Positions 1-9,387 of a stretch of DNA of 64,000 bases are shown here, piece after piece; the first letter of the stretch is position 1, and the number at the start of each line of letters is the position of its first letter. Position numbers and translations under genes: made by a program. The notes under the pieces were generated by a model, which was given only the letters and a program-made list of their open reading frames with translations, was not told the DNA's origin and did no database searches. Origin of the DNA: an uncultured Flammeovirgaceae bacterium (lineage in GTDB: Bacteria; Bacteroidota; Bacteroidia; Cytophagales; Cyclobacteriaceae). The stretch is from the NCBI GenBank assembly GCA_937883755.1, contig CAKZYA010000031.1, positions 47,599 through 111,598 on the forward strand, read 5' to 3'.

Positions 1-390
1 GCGTATCTCTACGTTTGTTTCCGGCGGAAATTACTGCTACGCCAAAAATCTGTAGCGTTTACTCCTGAGAGTCAACCACTTGATTTCTCACCCTCGCCTG
101 AACACCAACTTATTTTACAGCAGTTAGGTGAGCAGCAAATGAATCGGTTGAAAGAGGCTTTACTCAACCTAACTGACCGCCAACGAGAAGCAATATTTTT
201 GCGTTATTACCAGGATATGGGCTATGAAGAAATTGCGGAGGTACTCAGCCTCAAGAAGGTAAAATACGCTCGAACGCTCATGTACCGAACTATCGCTGAA
301 CTTCGCCAGCACATGACAAAACACGCATCTTCTCTTACTCTTTACTCAACACTGTTCTTTATCAGTAACAGGAATACATACTATAAATAA
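1..390 (+). CDS. ECF RNA polymerase sigma factor (FecI-like), 5' end cut by window edge
   Basis: The frame is open from base 1 to the stop at 388-390, so this is the C-terminal ~129 residues of a longer gene. The visible part is the end of region 2 and sigma region 4: the LTDRQREAIFLRYYQ stretch followed by a helix-turn-helix (GYEEIAEVLSL) that would read the -35 element. A FecR anti-sigma factor and a SusC receptor with an STN domain follow on the same strand. This is the usual Bacteroidota arrangement for ligand-sensing control of a glycan-uptake locus. An internal ATG at 139 exists but lies inside the domain and is not the start. The family call is firm; the regulon is inferred. Confidence 0.88.
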   Translation, partial: AYLYVCFRRKLLLRQKSVAFTPESQPLDFSPSPEHQLILQQLGEQQMNRLKEALLNLTDRQREAIFLRYYQDMGYEEIAEVLSLKKVKYARTLMYRTIAELRQHMTKHASSLTLYSTLFFISNRNTYYK

Positions 391-488
391 CTGATTTTTA
401 GGTATTTATAAATTTCAGCAAAAATTCCGTTTTTTTCTGAGGGTATTTAGGGAAATAGTCACTCTTACTTGTAAATCACCCCTCAATA

Positions 489-1529
489 GTGGACGACCAA
501 AACTATACGGTTGAAGATTTAGTTACTGACCCTAGCTTTGTACGCTGGGTTAAAGGCAGCGATCCCCAAGCCCAGGTATTCTGGGAAAATTGGAAAAAGC
601 AGCATCCTGAAAAGTCCACCGAACTTCAGGAAGCCCGTCAATTAGTAGTTGCACTATACTCCTTTAACAAGTCTAATGTAGCTGAAGCCAACCCTCAGGA
701 AATTAATAATTCCAAAAACTACATTCAACGAAAAATTCTAGATCAATCGGCCAAGTCAGCAAAACCCCGTCCAGCCCGCCAACTGATTCCTCTTACTTAT
801 CTACGCGCTGCGGTTGTAACCCTACTGATTGCTAGTGGACTAATTTTTTGGTGGATAAACTCAGCATCTAACCAACTCATTTACCAAACTGGATATGGTG
901 AAACCAAATCAATTACCCTCCCCGACCAGTCGGTAGTTACGCTTAATGCTAATTCATCTCTCCGAACTGTTGAGATCTGGCAGGATGATCAGCCACGGGA
1001 GGTATGGCTCACAGGCGAGGCTTATTTTGAGGTTAATCATCTAGCTGAATCTCACGATAAACGCTTCATCGTGCATACAGAAGTGATTGATGTGCAAGTG
1101 CTCGGCACCAAGTTTAATCTGCGGCAACGGCGAAACCAAGCCGAAGTTGTGCTAGCTGAAGGCCTAGTAAGCGTCAACCATTCCGAAGATAAAAATTATC
1201 AAGAAACCCAAACTCTTCGACCGGGTGATCGGCTTCGATCACAGGATAAGCAGCTCATCATCAGTCAGGTAGATACTGAAAAATACAGCAGTTGGCGAAA
1301 TAACCGATTGTACTTTGAAGAGCAAACTCTAACCGAAATAGCCGAACGACTGCAAGATAATTATGGTCTGGAAGTGACGTTTGAAGAGTCAGCCTTAGCT
1401 GAGCTAGAATTTACAGGTTCTTGTCCTACTGATAATCTTCCTTTACTCTACGAAGCGCTTTCGGTCTCCCTGGACTTAGATATACAACAACGAGATAATT
1501 CGCTATTAATAAGAAAAAGTCAGAAGTAA
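489..1529 (+). CDS. FecR family anti-sigma factor
   Basis: This 346-residue protein has a cytoplasmic N-terminal part, one transmembrane helix at about residues 104-123, a periplasmic FecR domain (about 133-230, with GYGETKSITLPDQSVVTLNA) and a DUF4974-like C-terminal domain (about 272-342). The start is GTG at 489: the frame is stopped at 456 and has no ATG between. FecR proteins hold the cognate ECF sigma factor and relay a signal from the STN domain of a TonB-dependent receptor. The sigma gene lies 98 bp upstream and the receptor 33 bp downstream, which fits that relay. The ligand is not known. Confidence 0.92.
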   Translation: MDDQNYTVEDLVTDPSFVRWVKGSDPQAQVFWENWKKQHPEKSTELQEARQLVVALYSFNKSNVAEANPQEINNSKNYIQRKILDQSAKSAKPRPARQLIPLTYLRAAVVTLLIASGLIFWWINSASNQLIYQTGYGETKSITLPDQSVVTLNANSSLRTVEIWQDDQPREVWLTGEAYFEVNHLAESHDKRFIVHTEVIDVQVLGTKFNLRQRRNQAEVVLAEGLVSVNHSEDKNYQETQTLRPGDRLRSQDKQLIISQVDTEKYSSWRNNRLYFEEQTLTEIAERLQDNYGLEVTFEESALAELEFTGSCPTDNLPLLYEALSVSLDLDIQQRDNSLLIRKSQK

Positions 1530-1562
1530 TCAACCTATGGTTTCACCTTAAACTACTCAATC

Positions 1563-4500
1563 ATGAAACTCTACTACCAGCCGCCCGAATATCGCTTGGG
1601 CAGGTACCTCAGCAGTTGGCTTAGCGTATTGCTAGTCATATTGTGTTTGCCTGCTTCAGCACATTTTTATCCAGAAACCACTCTCGATACTAGAATTAGT
1701 AATGAGAAAAAAATCTCATTGAAAGATGCGCTTTCCGAAATAGCCGAGCGTCACAACATCAACCTGAACTACAATGCTAAGCAAATTGCTGATCTTTCGG
1801 TAAGTACCACCATTGCCCGAAAGAAATATCATAGCCCAGAAGCCGCTTTGCACGCCGTACTCAATGCTGCGGGCTTGGAGTATAAGAAAATTGGTGATAC
1901 CGACTACGTGATTCGGGCAATGAAAGAGCCTTTTTCCGAAATGGTGCCTTCTCGATTATTAGCTTATCAAGGGGGAGGTGGTATCTTAGTACAGATCACG
2001 GTCAGTGGCACCGTTCAGGATGAAAATAACAACGGGCTTCCGGGGGTGAACGTACTGGAAAAAAACACCTCTAACGGTACGATTACTGACATAGATGGGA
2101 AATTTAGCCTAAGTGTTGAGGGTGAAGCGTCTACCTTAGTCTTCAGCTCTATTGGTTATACCACCCAAGAAATTCCGGTAGGAAATGTACAGGATTTTAG
2201 CATTCAGATGCAGACTGATACTCGTCAGCTTTCGGAAGTAGTAGTGACTGCACTGGGTATTACCCGAGAACAAAAATCACTAGGTTATTCAGTAGGAGAA
2301 ATTAGCGGAGAGGAAATGAGCCGAGTTCCTCAGGAAAATATCCTGAACAGTATTGCAGGAAAAGTATCAGGCGTGCAAATCCAGTCAACCTCGGGCGACC
2401 CCGGTTCTTCGGTTAGTATGGTCATTCGGGGCGCAACATCACTAAATGGTGATAATCAACCACTTTTTGTCATTGATGGAGTTCCTGTAAATAACACCTT
2501 GAACAATGTAACTGAGTTCGGAAGCCGAAATGAAGTGGATTGGGGAAATGCTATTTCCGATTTAAACCCTGATGATATTGCCGATATTTCGGTACTAAAA
2601 GGACCTTCTGCTGCGGCACTTTACGGTTCCCGAGCGGGCAACGGAGTTGTTCTAATCACTACTAAATCCGGGAAAAATAGTCAGGGCTTCGGAGTTTCTA
2701 TCAATTCCAATACGGTGATGGATATTCCATTTCGCTACCTCCCCTTCCACTCTAATTTCGCTGCTGGTCAGCGAGAAGGTATTCTGGACGAAGGCAGTGC
2801 TTATTGGGCGGGGCCTGAACTGGATGTTGGAAACACTGCTCCCATCTGGAATAGTAATGGGGAAGCAGTACCTCTAGAATCCCATCCCGATAATGCTAAG
2901 AACTTTCTGGAGAATGGCTTGACTACCACCAATAACATTGGGATCACCAATGCTTACGACCGAGGAAGTTTTCGTTTATCGTACACCAATATGTTCAACG
3001 ACGGAGTCATTCCGGGCACCAATCTGAAACGAAATACTGTCAACCTTTCTAGTTCCTATAACATCGCCCCTACTCTGACGGTGAGTACCAACATCAACGT
3101 CGGGCAAACTTCTTCGGATAATCGTCCGGCTAACGATCGGGGAGCCAATCCACTTAACGCACTATATTCTGTTCCTCAGCATATTGATATTCGCGATTTG
3201 GAAAACTTCTGGGTTCCCGGTCAGGAAGGAGTACAACAATTGTCGTATTCCGATGGTGCTAATAATCCTTATTTCCTGGCGCATGCTTTACAGAATAGTT
3301 TCTTTCGTAACCGAGCTTTCGGAAATATCATACTAGAATGGCAGATCACTCCCAGTTTCCGGCTGATGGGACGAACCGCTTTGGATCGTTTCAGTGAAGG
3401 ACGAGAAACTCGAATTCCCTATAGCTACAACCGAAACCGGCGCGGAGCTTACGGTTTGCAAAACCTGTACCGCCAGGAAACTAATACCGACTTCCTAGCT
3501 ACTTACGAAAAAGAGGTCGGACAATTTAGCCTTACTGTTTCGGGCGGGGGAAATATTATGCGGCAAGAGGGTAGTGCCCTCACCAACGAAACCCGAGAGT
3601 TGGCGATTCCTGGTTTATTCACTATTGGAAACGCTGCTCCCGGTTCTATACAAGCGATTAGTACTCGATTTGACAAAGCAATTTATAGTATTTACGGACT
3701 AGCCAACATTGGTTTTCGAGAGATGGTCTTTCTAGATTTAACTGCTCGTAACGACTGGTCCAGCACTTTACCAGCAGCCAATCGCTCCTACTTCTACCCT
3801 TCGGCCTCACTGAGCCTTCTACTGGATAATATGCTTCAACTTCCCGATTTTGTGACGATGGCGAAACTTCGAGCTGGTTGGGCACAAGTAGGTAATGATA
3901 CCGATCCCTATCGCTTAGAACCCGTGCTCAGCGTATTACCTGATTGGGGCGATGTAAAACGCCTGGGTGTTCCTAGTACCCTACTCAATGCTGAGTTGAA
4001 GCCGGAGATAGCTACTTCCTTTGAAATTGGTACTGACTTGATGCTCTTTGAGGATCGCTTACGTTTTGATATCACCTACTACGAACTGGATAATGAAAAC
4101 CAAATTCTGGGTATTCGCTTGCCTAACTCTTCCGGTTACAGTGCTAAGCAGATTAATGCCGGACTAGTTTCCAGCCGAGGTTGGGATATTAGCGTGGGCG
4201 TTACTCCCCTTAATGGACCACTTCGTTGGGATATGAATTTCAACTTCACTCGTAACCGTACTACCATTGAAGAGCTATCTGATGGTATTGAGTACTTCCA
4301 GCTTTGGAGTGAAGGAAAGGCTCGTGCCCTGACGTTTGTCGGTCAGCAGATTGGTGATATTTGGGACCGTGACTACGTACGGGTGGAAGACGAAAGTTCA
4401 CCCTACTTCGGCTGGCCACTGCTCTCTAATGATGGCTATTTGCAAGATCGCAGTGGTATTGACGACCTAGTTAAGATTGGTAATTTTAATAATGATTTTA

Positions 4501-5195
4501 CGCTAGGTATTCAAAACGCTATTTCTTATGGCAGATTTACCCTAAACGCTACTATTGACTGGCGACAGGGTGGTGAGTTTTATTCCAGAACCTACACTTA
4601 CGGCGAGTCCGATTACAAATCACAACGCTACCTAGATAACTTCATTCAATACGATGATCCGGCTAACCTTCCGGAGTTACTTAAATCCAATCCTGAAGAG
4701 TATATCATTGGAGTGGATAACCGCGTAGGCGGTAGTACTCCCGAACGGGGTGGTTTTGAATTTTCGGAGGATAGCGAGTTCTTTCCTGGCACTGACGGAG
4801 CTTTCATTCCCGGAGTGTATCAGGATGAAGAAGGTAATTACGTAGAAAACCTGGGTGACCCGGCCACCACACGATTTATTCCTGCTTCTTCCATCTATCC
4901 TTGGGATTTCGCCCGAGCTAGCACCTTTGATGCTTCCTTCGTCAAACTGCGGGATATTTCCCTCGGCTACTCGTTACCCGAAGTCATTACCGATAAAATA
5001 GGAATGCGAGATGCTACCGTAGCTATCTATTCTCGCAATATCATTCTCTGGACCAAAGCCAAGAACGGTATTGATCCCGAAAATGCCTTCCAACCCGGCA
5101 GTTCAGCCCACGGACAGTTCCGTCAGGGTGTAGAACGCTGGAATGCGATGCCCTGGGTCATTCCGGTAGGTATTAAATTATCGGCTAATTTTTAA
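1563..5195 (+). CDS. SusC/RagA-family TonB-dependent receptor with STN signalling domain
   Basis: This 1210-residue outer-membrane transporter has, in order, a signal peptide ending near residue 33, an STN (secretin/TonB short N-terminal) domain at about 50-118, a carboxypeptidase-regulatory-like domain at about 147-220, a plug at about 230-370 (VIRGATSLNG, FVIDGVPV) and a large beta-barrel to the C-terminal phenylalanine. SusC proteins pair with a SusD lipoprotein to import oligosaccharides, driven by TonB. The STN domain, together with the upstream sigma/FecR genes, marks it as a transducer that senses its own cargo. SusD follows after 11 bp. The cargo cannot be read from sequence; the downstream operon suggests an acidic or N-acetylated sugar. 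Confidence 0.95.
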   Translation: MKLYYQPPEYRLGRYLSSWLSVLLVILCLPASAHFYPETTLDTRISNEKKISLKDALSEIAERHNINLNYNAKQIADLSVSTTIARKKYHSPEAALHAVLNAAGLEYKKIGDTDYVIRAMKEPFSEMVPSRLLAYQGGGGILVQITVSGTVQDENNNGLPGVNVLEKNTSNGTITDIDGKFSLSVEGEASTLVFSSIGYTTQEIPVGNVQDFSIQMQTDTRQLSEVVVTALGITREQKSLGYSVGEISGEEMSRVPQENILNSIAGKVSGVQIQSTSGDPGSSVSMVIRGATSLNGDNQPLFVIDGVPVNNTLNNVTEFGSRNEVDWGNAISDLNPDDIADISVLKGPSAAALYGSRAGNGVVLITTKSGKNSQGFGVSINSNTVMDIPFRYLPFHSNFAAGQREGILDEGSAYWAGPELDVGNTAPIWNSNGEAVPLESHPDNAKNFLENGLTTTNNIGITNAYDRGSFRLSYTNMFNDGVIPGTNLKRNTVNLSSSYNIAPTLTVSTNINVGQTSSDNRPANDRGANPLNALYSVPQHIDIRDLENFWVPGQEGVQQLSYSDGANNPYFLAHALQNSFFRNRAFGNIILEWQITPSFRLMGRTALDRFSEGRETRIPYSYNRNRRGAYGLQNLYRQETNTDFLATYEKEVGQFSLTVSGGGNIMRQEGSALTNETRELAIPGLFTIGNAAPGSIQAISTRFDKAIYSIYGLANIGFREMVFLDLTARNDWSSTLPAANRSYFYPSASLSLLLDNMLQLPDFVTMAKLRAGWAQVGNDTDPYRLEPVLSVLPDWGDVKRLGVPSTLLNAELKPEIATSFEIGTDLMLFEDRLRFDITYYELDNENQILGIRLPNSSGYSAKQINAGLVSSRGWDISVGVTPLNGPLRWDMNFNFTRNRTTIEELSDGIEYFQLWSEGKARALTFVGQQIGDIWDRDYVRVEDESSPYFGWPLLSNDGYLQDRSGIDDLVKIGNFNNDFTLGIQNAISYGRFTLNATIDWRQGGEFYSRTYTYGESDYKSQRYLDNFIQYDDPANLPELLKSNPEEYIIGVDNRVGGSTPERGGFEFSEDSEFFPGTDGAFIPGVYQDEEGNYVENLGDPATTRFIPASSIYPWDFARASTFDASFVKLRDISLGYSLPEVITDKIGMRDATVAIYSRNIILWTKAKNGIDPENAFQPGSSAHGQFRQGVERWNAMPWVIPVGIKLSANF

Positions 5196-5206
5196 TTTAC
5201 ATTACC

Positions 5207-6826
5207 ATGAAAAATAACCTAAAATATACGCTGTTTTCCTTCGCCCTGCTAGCAGCCCTAATGGTGCATACCAGTTGCGAAGATTTGACCGAACTGAATG
5301 AAAATCCCAACGGAATTACGCTAGAAAATGCTAATGCTAACCTGCTGCTTTCTACGGTTCTCACCGAATCAGCCAAAACCTACGCTAATTTAGGTTTTTC
5401 AGTATCGGGCGTGATGCAGTACACCCAGAAAGACGCTTGGCTCACCGGACATAATCAGTACGTGTGGAGCGATCAGGGCTGGGATGGCTATTACGGAATC
5501 CTGCGAACTAATGATAAGATGCTGGAACGAGCGGAGGAAACTGATTTGGCGTTCCACCAAGGCGTTGGACTGATTATGAAATCATTCCTCTTCGGTACCA
5601 TCACTGATTTATGGGGCGATGCTCCCTACTCTAATGCCTTACAGGGAGATGAAGGTGGCAACGCTAATCTGCTACCAGCTTACGACCGTCAAGAGGATAT
5701 TTACCGGGGAATTATTACCGACCTGGAAAGAGCGAATGAATTACTGAGTGGCGACCCCACTAGCTATATCGGAATAGACGAAAATTCGGATGTGATTTAC
5801 GGTGGCGATGCTGCTCAATGGCAGAGATTAGCTAACTCATTGCTTTTACGTTACTATATGCGGCTTTCTGAAAAAGATCCAGGTTTTGCCAAAAGCGGCT
5901 TTGAGTCTACTGTATCCCAGCCAATTTTTGGTAGTAATGATGATAATGCTGCGATGGATTACTTGGGTATCACCAATAACGACTCCTGGCAGCTAAATAC
6001 CGACTTCAACATTGCGCGAAATTATCGCAACCATAAAATGGCTAAGACCATTGTGGATACGCTCAAGTCGTTGAACGATCCTCGTCTGGCAGTCTGGGCA
6101 AATCCAGTGGAAATTCCGCTGGCTTTTACCGATGATCCTAGTCAGCACGATCAGATTATTGACGGAGTGCGCTATCTCGATCCTAATCAGGTAGAAGTAG
6201 ACGTAGATACTAGCTCGCTCTATGTTGGACTACCTCAAGCCATTGGTGCTCCCGATCAGTATAATTTGAATCCCACTCCTGGTCAAGAATCATTTAACCC
6301 TCATGTTTCGTACTTAAGCGAATTGTATGCAAAGTCAGCGGATAATCTACTACAAGCTGAAATGATCACCTTTAGTGAAGTCTCTTTTCTATTGAGTGAA
6401 GCCGCTTTACAGGGTTGGGCTGTTCCCGGCGATGCTCCCACCCACTACCAGAATGGCATTCGGGCTTCGTTAGAGCGATGGGCAATTGATGATGCTGAGA
6501 TTGAAGAGTACCTGACGTCTCCCGCAGTCGCTTTTGATGGTACACTAGAGCGATTGATGGAACAGAAATGGATTGCTCAGTGGCTGCACGTAGAACCCTG
6601 GTTTGATTACCGCCGTACTGGCCTGCCAGAATTACAATCCGGCCCATCGGCTCGCCAACCAGTGATTCCGGTACGCTACGTGTATTCGGAAGACGAAGTG
6701 AATTTCAATCGAGACAATGCCGAGCAAGCTATAAATCGCCTTCAAGAAACATCGTTCGCCGTAGAAGGAAAGAACAGCCCCTGGGCCAAAATGTGGCTCG
6801 TAGAAGGTCTGGATGTTCCTTGGTAA
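5207..6826 (+). CDS. SusD/RagB-family nutrient-binding outer-membrane lipoprotein
   Basis: This 539-residue protein starts with a lipoprotein signal: a hydrophobic run (FSFALLAALMV) ending in a lipobox Cys within HTSCEDL at about residue 24. The mature start ELNENPNGI is typical of SusD-like proteins, and the helical TPR-like body and the C-terminal sequence containing EQKWIAQWLHVEPWFDYRR support the family. SusD caps the SusC barrel and binds the glycan at the cell surface. It follows SusC by 11 bp and is clearly cotranscribed. A strong terminator-like hairpin lies 66 bp after the stop. Confidence 0.94.
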   Translation: MKNNLKYTLFSFALLAALMVHTSCEDLTELNENPNGITLENANANLLLSTVLTESAKTYANLGFSVSGVMQYTQKDAWLTGHNQYVWSDQGWDGYYGILRTNDKMLERAEETDLAFHQGVGLIMKSFLFGTITDLWGDAPYSNALQGDEGGNANLLPAYDRQEDIYRGIITDLERANELLSGDPTSYIGIDENSDVIYGGDAAQWQRLANSLLLRYYMRLSEKDPGFAKSGFESTVSQPIFGSNDDNAAMDYLGITNNDSWQLNTDFNIARNYRNHKMAKTIVDTLKSLNDPRLAVWANPVEIPLAFTDDPSQHDQIIDGVRYLDPNQVEVDVDTSSLYVGLPQAIGAPDQYNLNPTPGQESFNPHVSYLSELYAKSADNLLQAEMITFSEVSFLLSEAALQGWAVPGDAPTHYQNGIRASLERWAIDDAEIEEYLTSPAVAFDGTLERLMEQKWIAQWLHVEPWFDYRRTGLPELQSGPSARQPVIPVRYVYSEDEVNFNRDNAEQAINRLQETSFAVEGKNSPWAKMWLVEGLDVPW

Positions 6827-6891
6827 GAGATAAGGTATGCTAAGAACCGACAGTTTTTGGCGTACTTGTTCTCATTTCGTATTTTCAGCAG

Positions 6892-6927
6892 AAGACTCAA
6901 CTGCCCCGAGGCTTTTGAGTCTTTTTT
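6892..6927 (+). terminator. Rho-independent terminator after susD-like gene
   Basis: AAGACTCAA (6892-6900) pairs perfectly with TTGAGTCTT (6915-6923) across a 14-base loop and runs into a T tract. It sits between the SusD-like gene and the first sialidase-like gene. It should separate, or partly attenuate, expression of the catabolic operon from the uptake pair. Confidence 0.75.
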
Positions 6928-6945
6928 ACAACCTATCACAACCTA

Positions 6946-8085
6946 ATGCAACTCAATCTACTACTTACTAGGATTACATTCTGCTTTTTATGGGCTGTCG
7001 CTGCACTAGCCGGAGCTTTTTTACCTATCGCCTGTTCTACTTCATCTCAGCCCCAGCAAGAAGAAGTAATTACCGAAAAATCATCTCTACCTGTAAAGGA
7101 TTTTATCTTCGGCGATGAGCAACCTTTTCCCCAGTGCCATGCTTCTACCCTACTTCGCCGATCTGATGGGAAATTTCTCGTCGCCTGGTTTGGTGGCACA
7201 GAGGAAAAAGATAATGATGTAGGCATCTGGCTATCAGTCGGGCGATCCAACCAATGGACAAAGCCCAAAGAAATTGCCAAACTACGGGAAGACCCACATT
7301 GGAACCCAGTTTTATTCCAAGCTCCTGATGAGACGATTTATCTGTACTTTAAGGTTGGGAAGGAGATTGACCACTGGGAAACCTGGGTAAAAACCTCAAT
7401 TGATGGTGGAGAAAGTTGGAGCGATGCTACTGAACTGGTGACTGGTGACCGGGGCGGGCGGGGTCCGGTACGAAACAAGCCAATTATTCTTTCTAACGGC
7501 AGTTGGTTAGCCGGAGCTTCTCACGAAGATAATCGGGTATGGAATGCTTTTGCCGACCGAAGCACTGACGAAGGAAAAACCTGGCAGATGTCTGAATACT
7601 TAGAAATTAACCGGGATTCTCTGGAAGGAGAAGGCATTATCCAACCCACCCTTTGGGAATCGGAGCCCGGAAAGGTGCATATGCTTCTGCGAAGTTCAGC
7701 AGGCTACGTTTACCGCAGCGATTCGGAAGATTACGGACAAGGCTGGTCACTAGTATACCGTACCGAACTTCCAAACCCCAACAGTGGAATAGATTTGACC
7801 CAATTGTCGGATGGAACGCTGGCACTAGCCTACAATCGGGATAATGAAAACTGGGGTGCGCGGGCACCGCTTTCTATCGCGCTCTCAACCGATAACGGAC
7901 AGACTTGGCCTCGGGTGCTGGATATTGAAACAGGTGATCCCGACGATGAATTCTCATATCCGGCAATCATTTCTTTCGGCGACACTATTGCGGTTACTTA
8001 CACCTGGCAAAGGGAAAAAATCGCTTTTTGGATGGGTTTGAAAGATGATATTCCTACCAACGATCTGGCGTTTCAAGTCCGCTAA
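6946..8085 (+). CDS. Sialidase-like beta-propeller lipoprotein (BNR repeats)
   Basis: This 379-residue protein has a lipoprotein signal (hydrophobic residues 5-29, Cys in LPIACS at about 30). The body carries four Asp-box/BNR motifs (S-x-D-x-G-x-x-W): SIDGGESW, STDEGKTW, SEDYGQGW and STDNGQTW. It also has the NPVLF, NKPII, QPT and LPNPNSGID blocks of the BNR_2 sialidase-like family. True GH33 sialidases carry an Arg-Ile-Pro motif before the first blade that supplies one of three carboxylate-binding arginines. Here the equivalent stretch reads CHASTLLRR with no RIP. It is therefore a surface propeller enzyme or binding protein of uncertain substrate. It is the first gene of a nine-gene operon, and a paralogue ends the operon. 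Confidence 0.85.
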   Translation: MQLNLLLTRITFCFLWAVAALAGAFLPIACSTSSQPQQEEVITEKSSLPVKDFIFGDEQPFPQCHASTLLRRSDGKFLVAWFGGTEEKDNDVGIWLSVGRSNQWTKPKEIAKLREDPHWNPVLFQAPDETIYLYFKVGKEIDHWETWVKTSIDGGESWSDATELVTGDRGGRGPVRNKPIILSNGSWLAGASHEDNRVWNAFADRSTDEGKTWQMSEYLEINRDSLEGEGIIQPTLWESEPGKVHMLLRSSAGYVYRSDSEDYGQGWSLVYRTELPNPNSGIDLTQLSDGTLALAYNRDNENWGARAPLSIALSTDNGQTWPRVLDIETGDPDDEFSYPAIISFGDTIAVTYTWQREKIAFWMGLKDDIPTNDLAFQVR

Positions 8086-8088
8086 GCA

Positions 8089-9387
8089 ATGAGTTTGATT
8101 CGTTCACCCTGGATGAGAGTATTATTGGTAGCAATGGCTTTGGGCACCGCCTGGGCAGTACGCGGTCAGTTCGGTCACGAGCACGGAGCTGCCTGGGCCG
8201 GAGCTATTGGGGTACTTTCAGTTTTGGTGCTCGCTAATCGGTCAGATTTGTGGCGACGCTTACCTACCATTACTGCGCTAGGAGCCATTGGCTGGGGAGC
8301 TGGCGGTATGATGAGCTACGGTATGGTCGTCGGCTACGGACGAGGTGACGACTGGTTCAACGTCAGCTACGGACTTTGTATGCTCTTTCTGATTGGGGGT
8401 TTGTACGGCTATATCGGTGGCGGACTGACCGGATTAGCCCTGGAATCTACCAAGAAGAAAAAACCAGATTGGGCTATACTCATTACCCAAATGGTAGCGG
8501 GCGGCTATCTTATTTGGGGGATACTGATTTATCAATTAGAATGGTTGATGACTCCTCCTCGCTCTGAGCTATGGGCGGCTTGCCTGGGTGCTGCTCTGGC
8601 ATTGGGATGGTATCTAAATCGTAATGGTTTTCAGCGAAGTATCACCGTTGCCCTCTACTCCTCATTGGGAGCTGGGTTTGGTTTTGCCTTCGGCAATTTC
8701 TTACAAGTACTAGGCTCAGCTTCGGGCATTGCGTTCAATTGGTGGAACGTAATGGAATACTCCATCGGCTTTTTCGGTGGGTTGGGGATGGCCTACTCGA
8801 TCTTTTCCCAGAATTGGTCAGAAAGTCGATTACCGGACAAAATATCTAATCAATTAGGTTGGATTTTCCTCATTATTCTACTTCCTCTGACTAACCTGAT
8901 TCAACAGTTTAATACTGAAAAGTTTACTGTTCTAGCTGAACGAACAGATATTGTTAATGGAGAAAGTATAACTCAACTCACACTAAATATAGCCTGGGGA
9001 GGCAGTTTGCTAATTAGTATACTGTTAATGATTTTCTTCTGGAGAAAAGTTAGTGGCATATCTGAGTGGAAGCTAAATAATACTTGGTGGTTGCTAATGA
9101 TCTATCTGGGCTTGTTTATTTTTCTAAGCGGGTTTCTTACTGGGGCTCATTGGGGATACGGTTCTCTTCGGGATATTTTGTACTGGCTAAATGCTTTACT
9201 TATTTTATTGTTAGGCCCAGTGGCTTTATCTACCGCACCTGGTTTTAATCTACCCGCCTTAAAATCTATCCGCGTTGTTCAACTAGGCATTGCTTCGGTA
9301 CTGATATTATTGGTTCTTAGCTGGGTGCTTACTCAAACTCACGATGAGTTGCCGGGAGCCCAAATCCGTTTCAGTCTATGGAAGTAG
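8089..9387 (+). CDS. Polytopic inner-membrane protein of unknown function
   Basis: I do not recognise a characterised family for this 432-residue protein. It has about ten to twelve hydrophobic helices, is glycine rich in its first half (GWGAGGMMSYGMVVGYGRGDDW, GGGLTG) and has conserved-looking charged or polar residues (RGQFGHEHGAAW) near the first helix. It lies 3 bp after the sialidase-like gene and overlaps the start of the SSS symporter gene by 10 bp, so all three are translated from one message. It could be a second permease or an accessory of the symporter. Function is not assigned. Confidence 0.8.
   Translation: MSLIRSPWMRVLLVAMALGTAWAVRGQFGHEHGAAWAGAIGVLSVLVLANRSDLWRRLPTITALGAIGWGAGGMMSYGMVVGYGRGDDWFNVSYGLCMLFLIGGLYGYIGGGLTGLALESTKKKKPDWAILITQMVAGGYLIWGILIYQLEWLMTPPRSELWAACLGAALALGWYLNRNGFQRSITVALYSSLGAGFGFAFGNFLQVLGSASGIAFNWWNVMEYSIGFFGGLGMAYSIFSQNWSESRLPDKISNQLGWIFLIILLPLTNLIQQFNTEKFTVLAERTDIVNGESITQLTLNIAWGGSLLISILLMIFFWRKVSGISEWKLNNTWWLLMIYLGLFIFLSGFLTGAHWGYGSLRDILYWLNALLILLLGPVALSTAPGFNLPALKSIRVVQLGIASVLILLVLSWVLTQTHDELPGAQIRFSLWK

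Noticed and set aside
7653..8041. Two short frames inside the first propeller gene
   Set aside because: They overlap a well-supported gene in another frame on the same strand and have low-complexity, unlikely translations.
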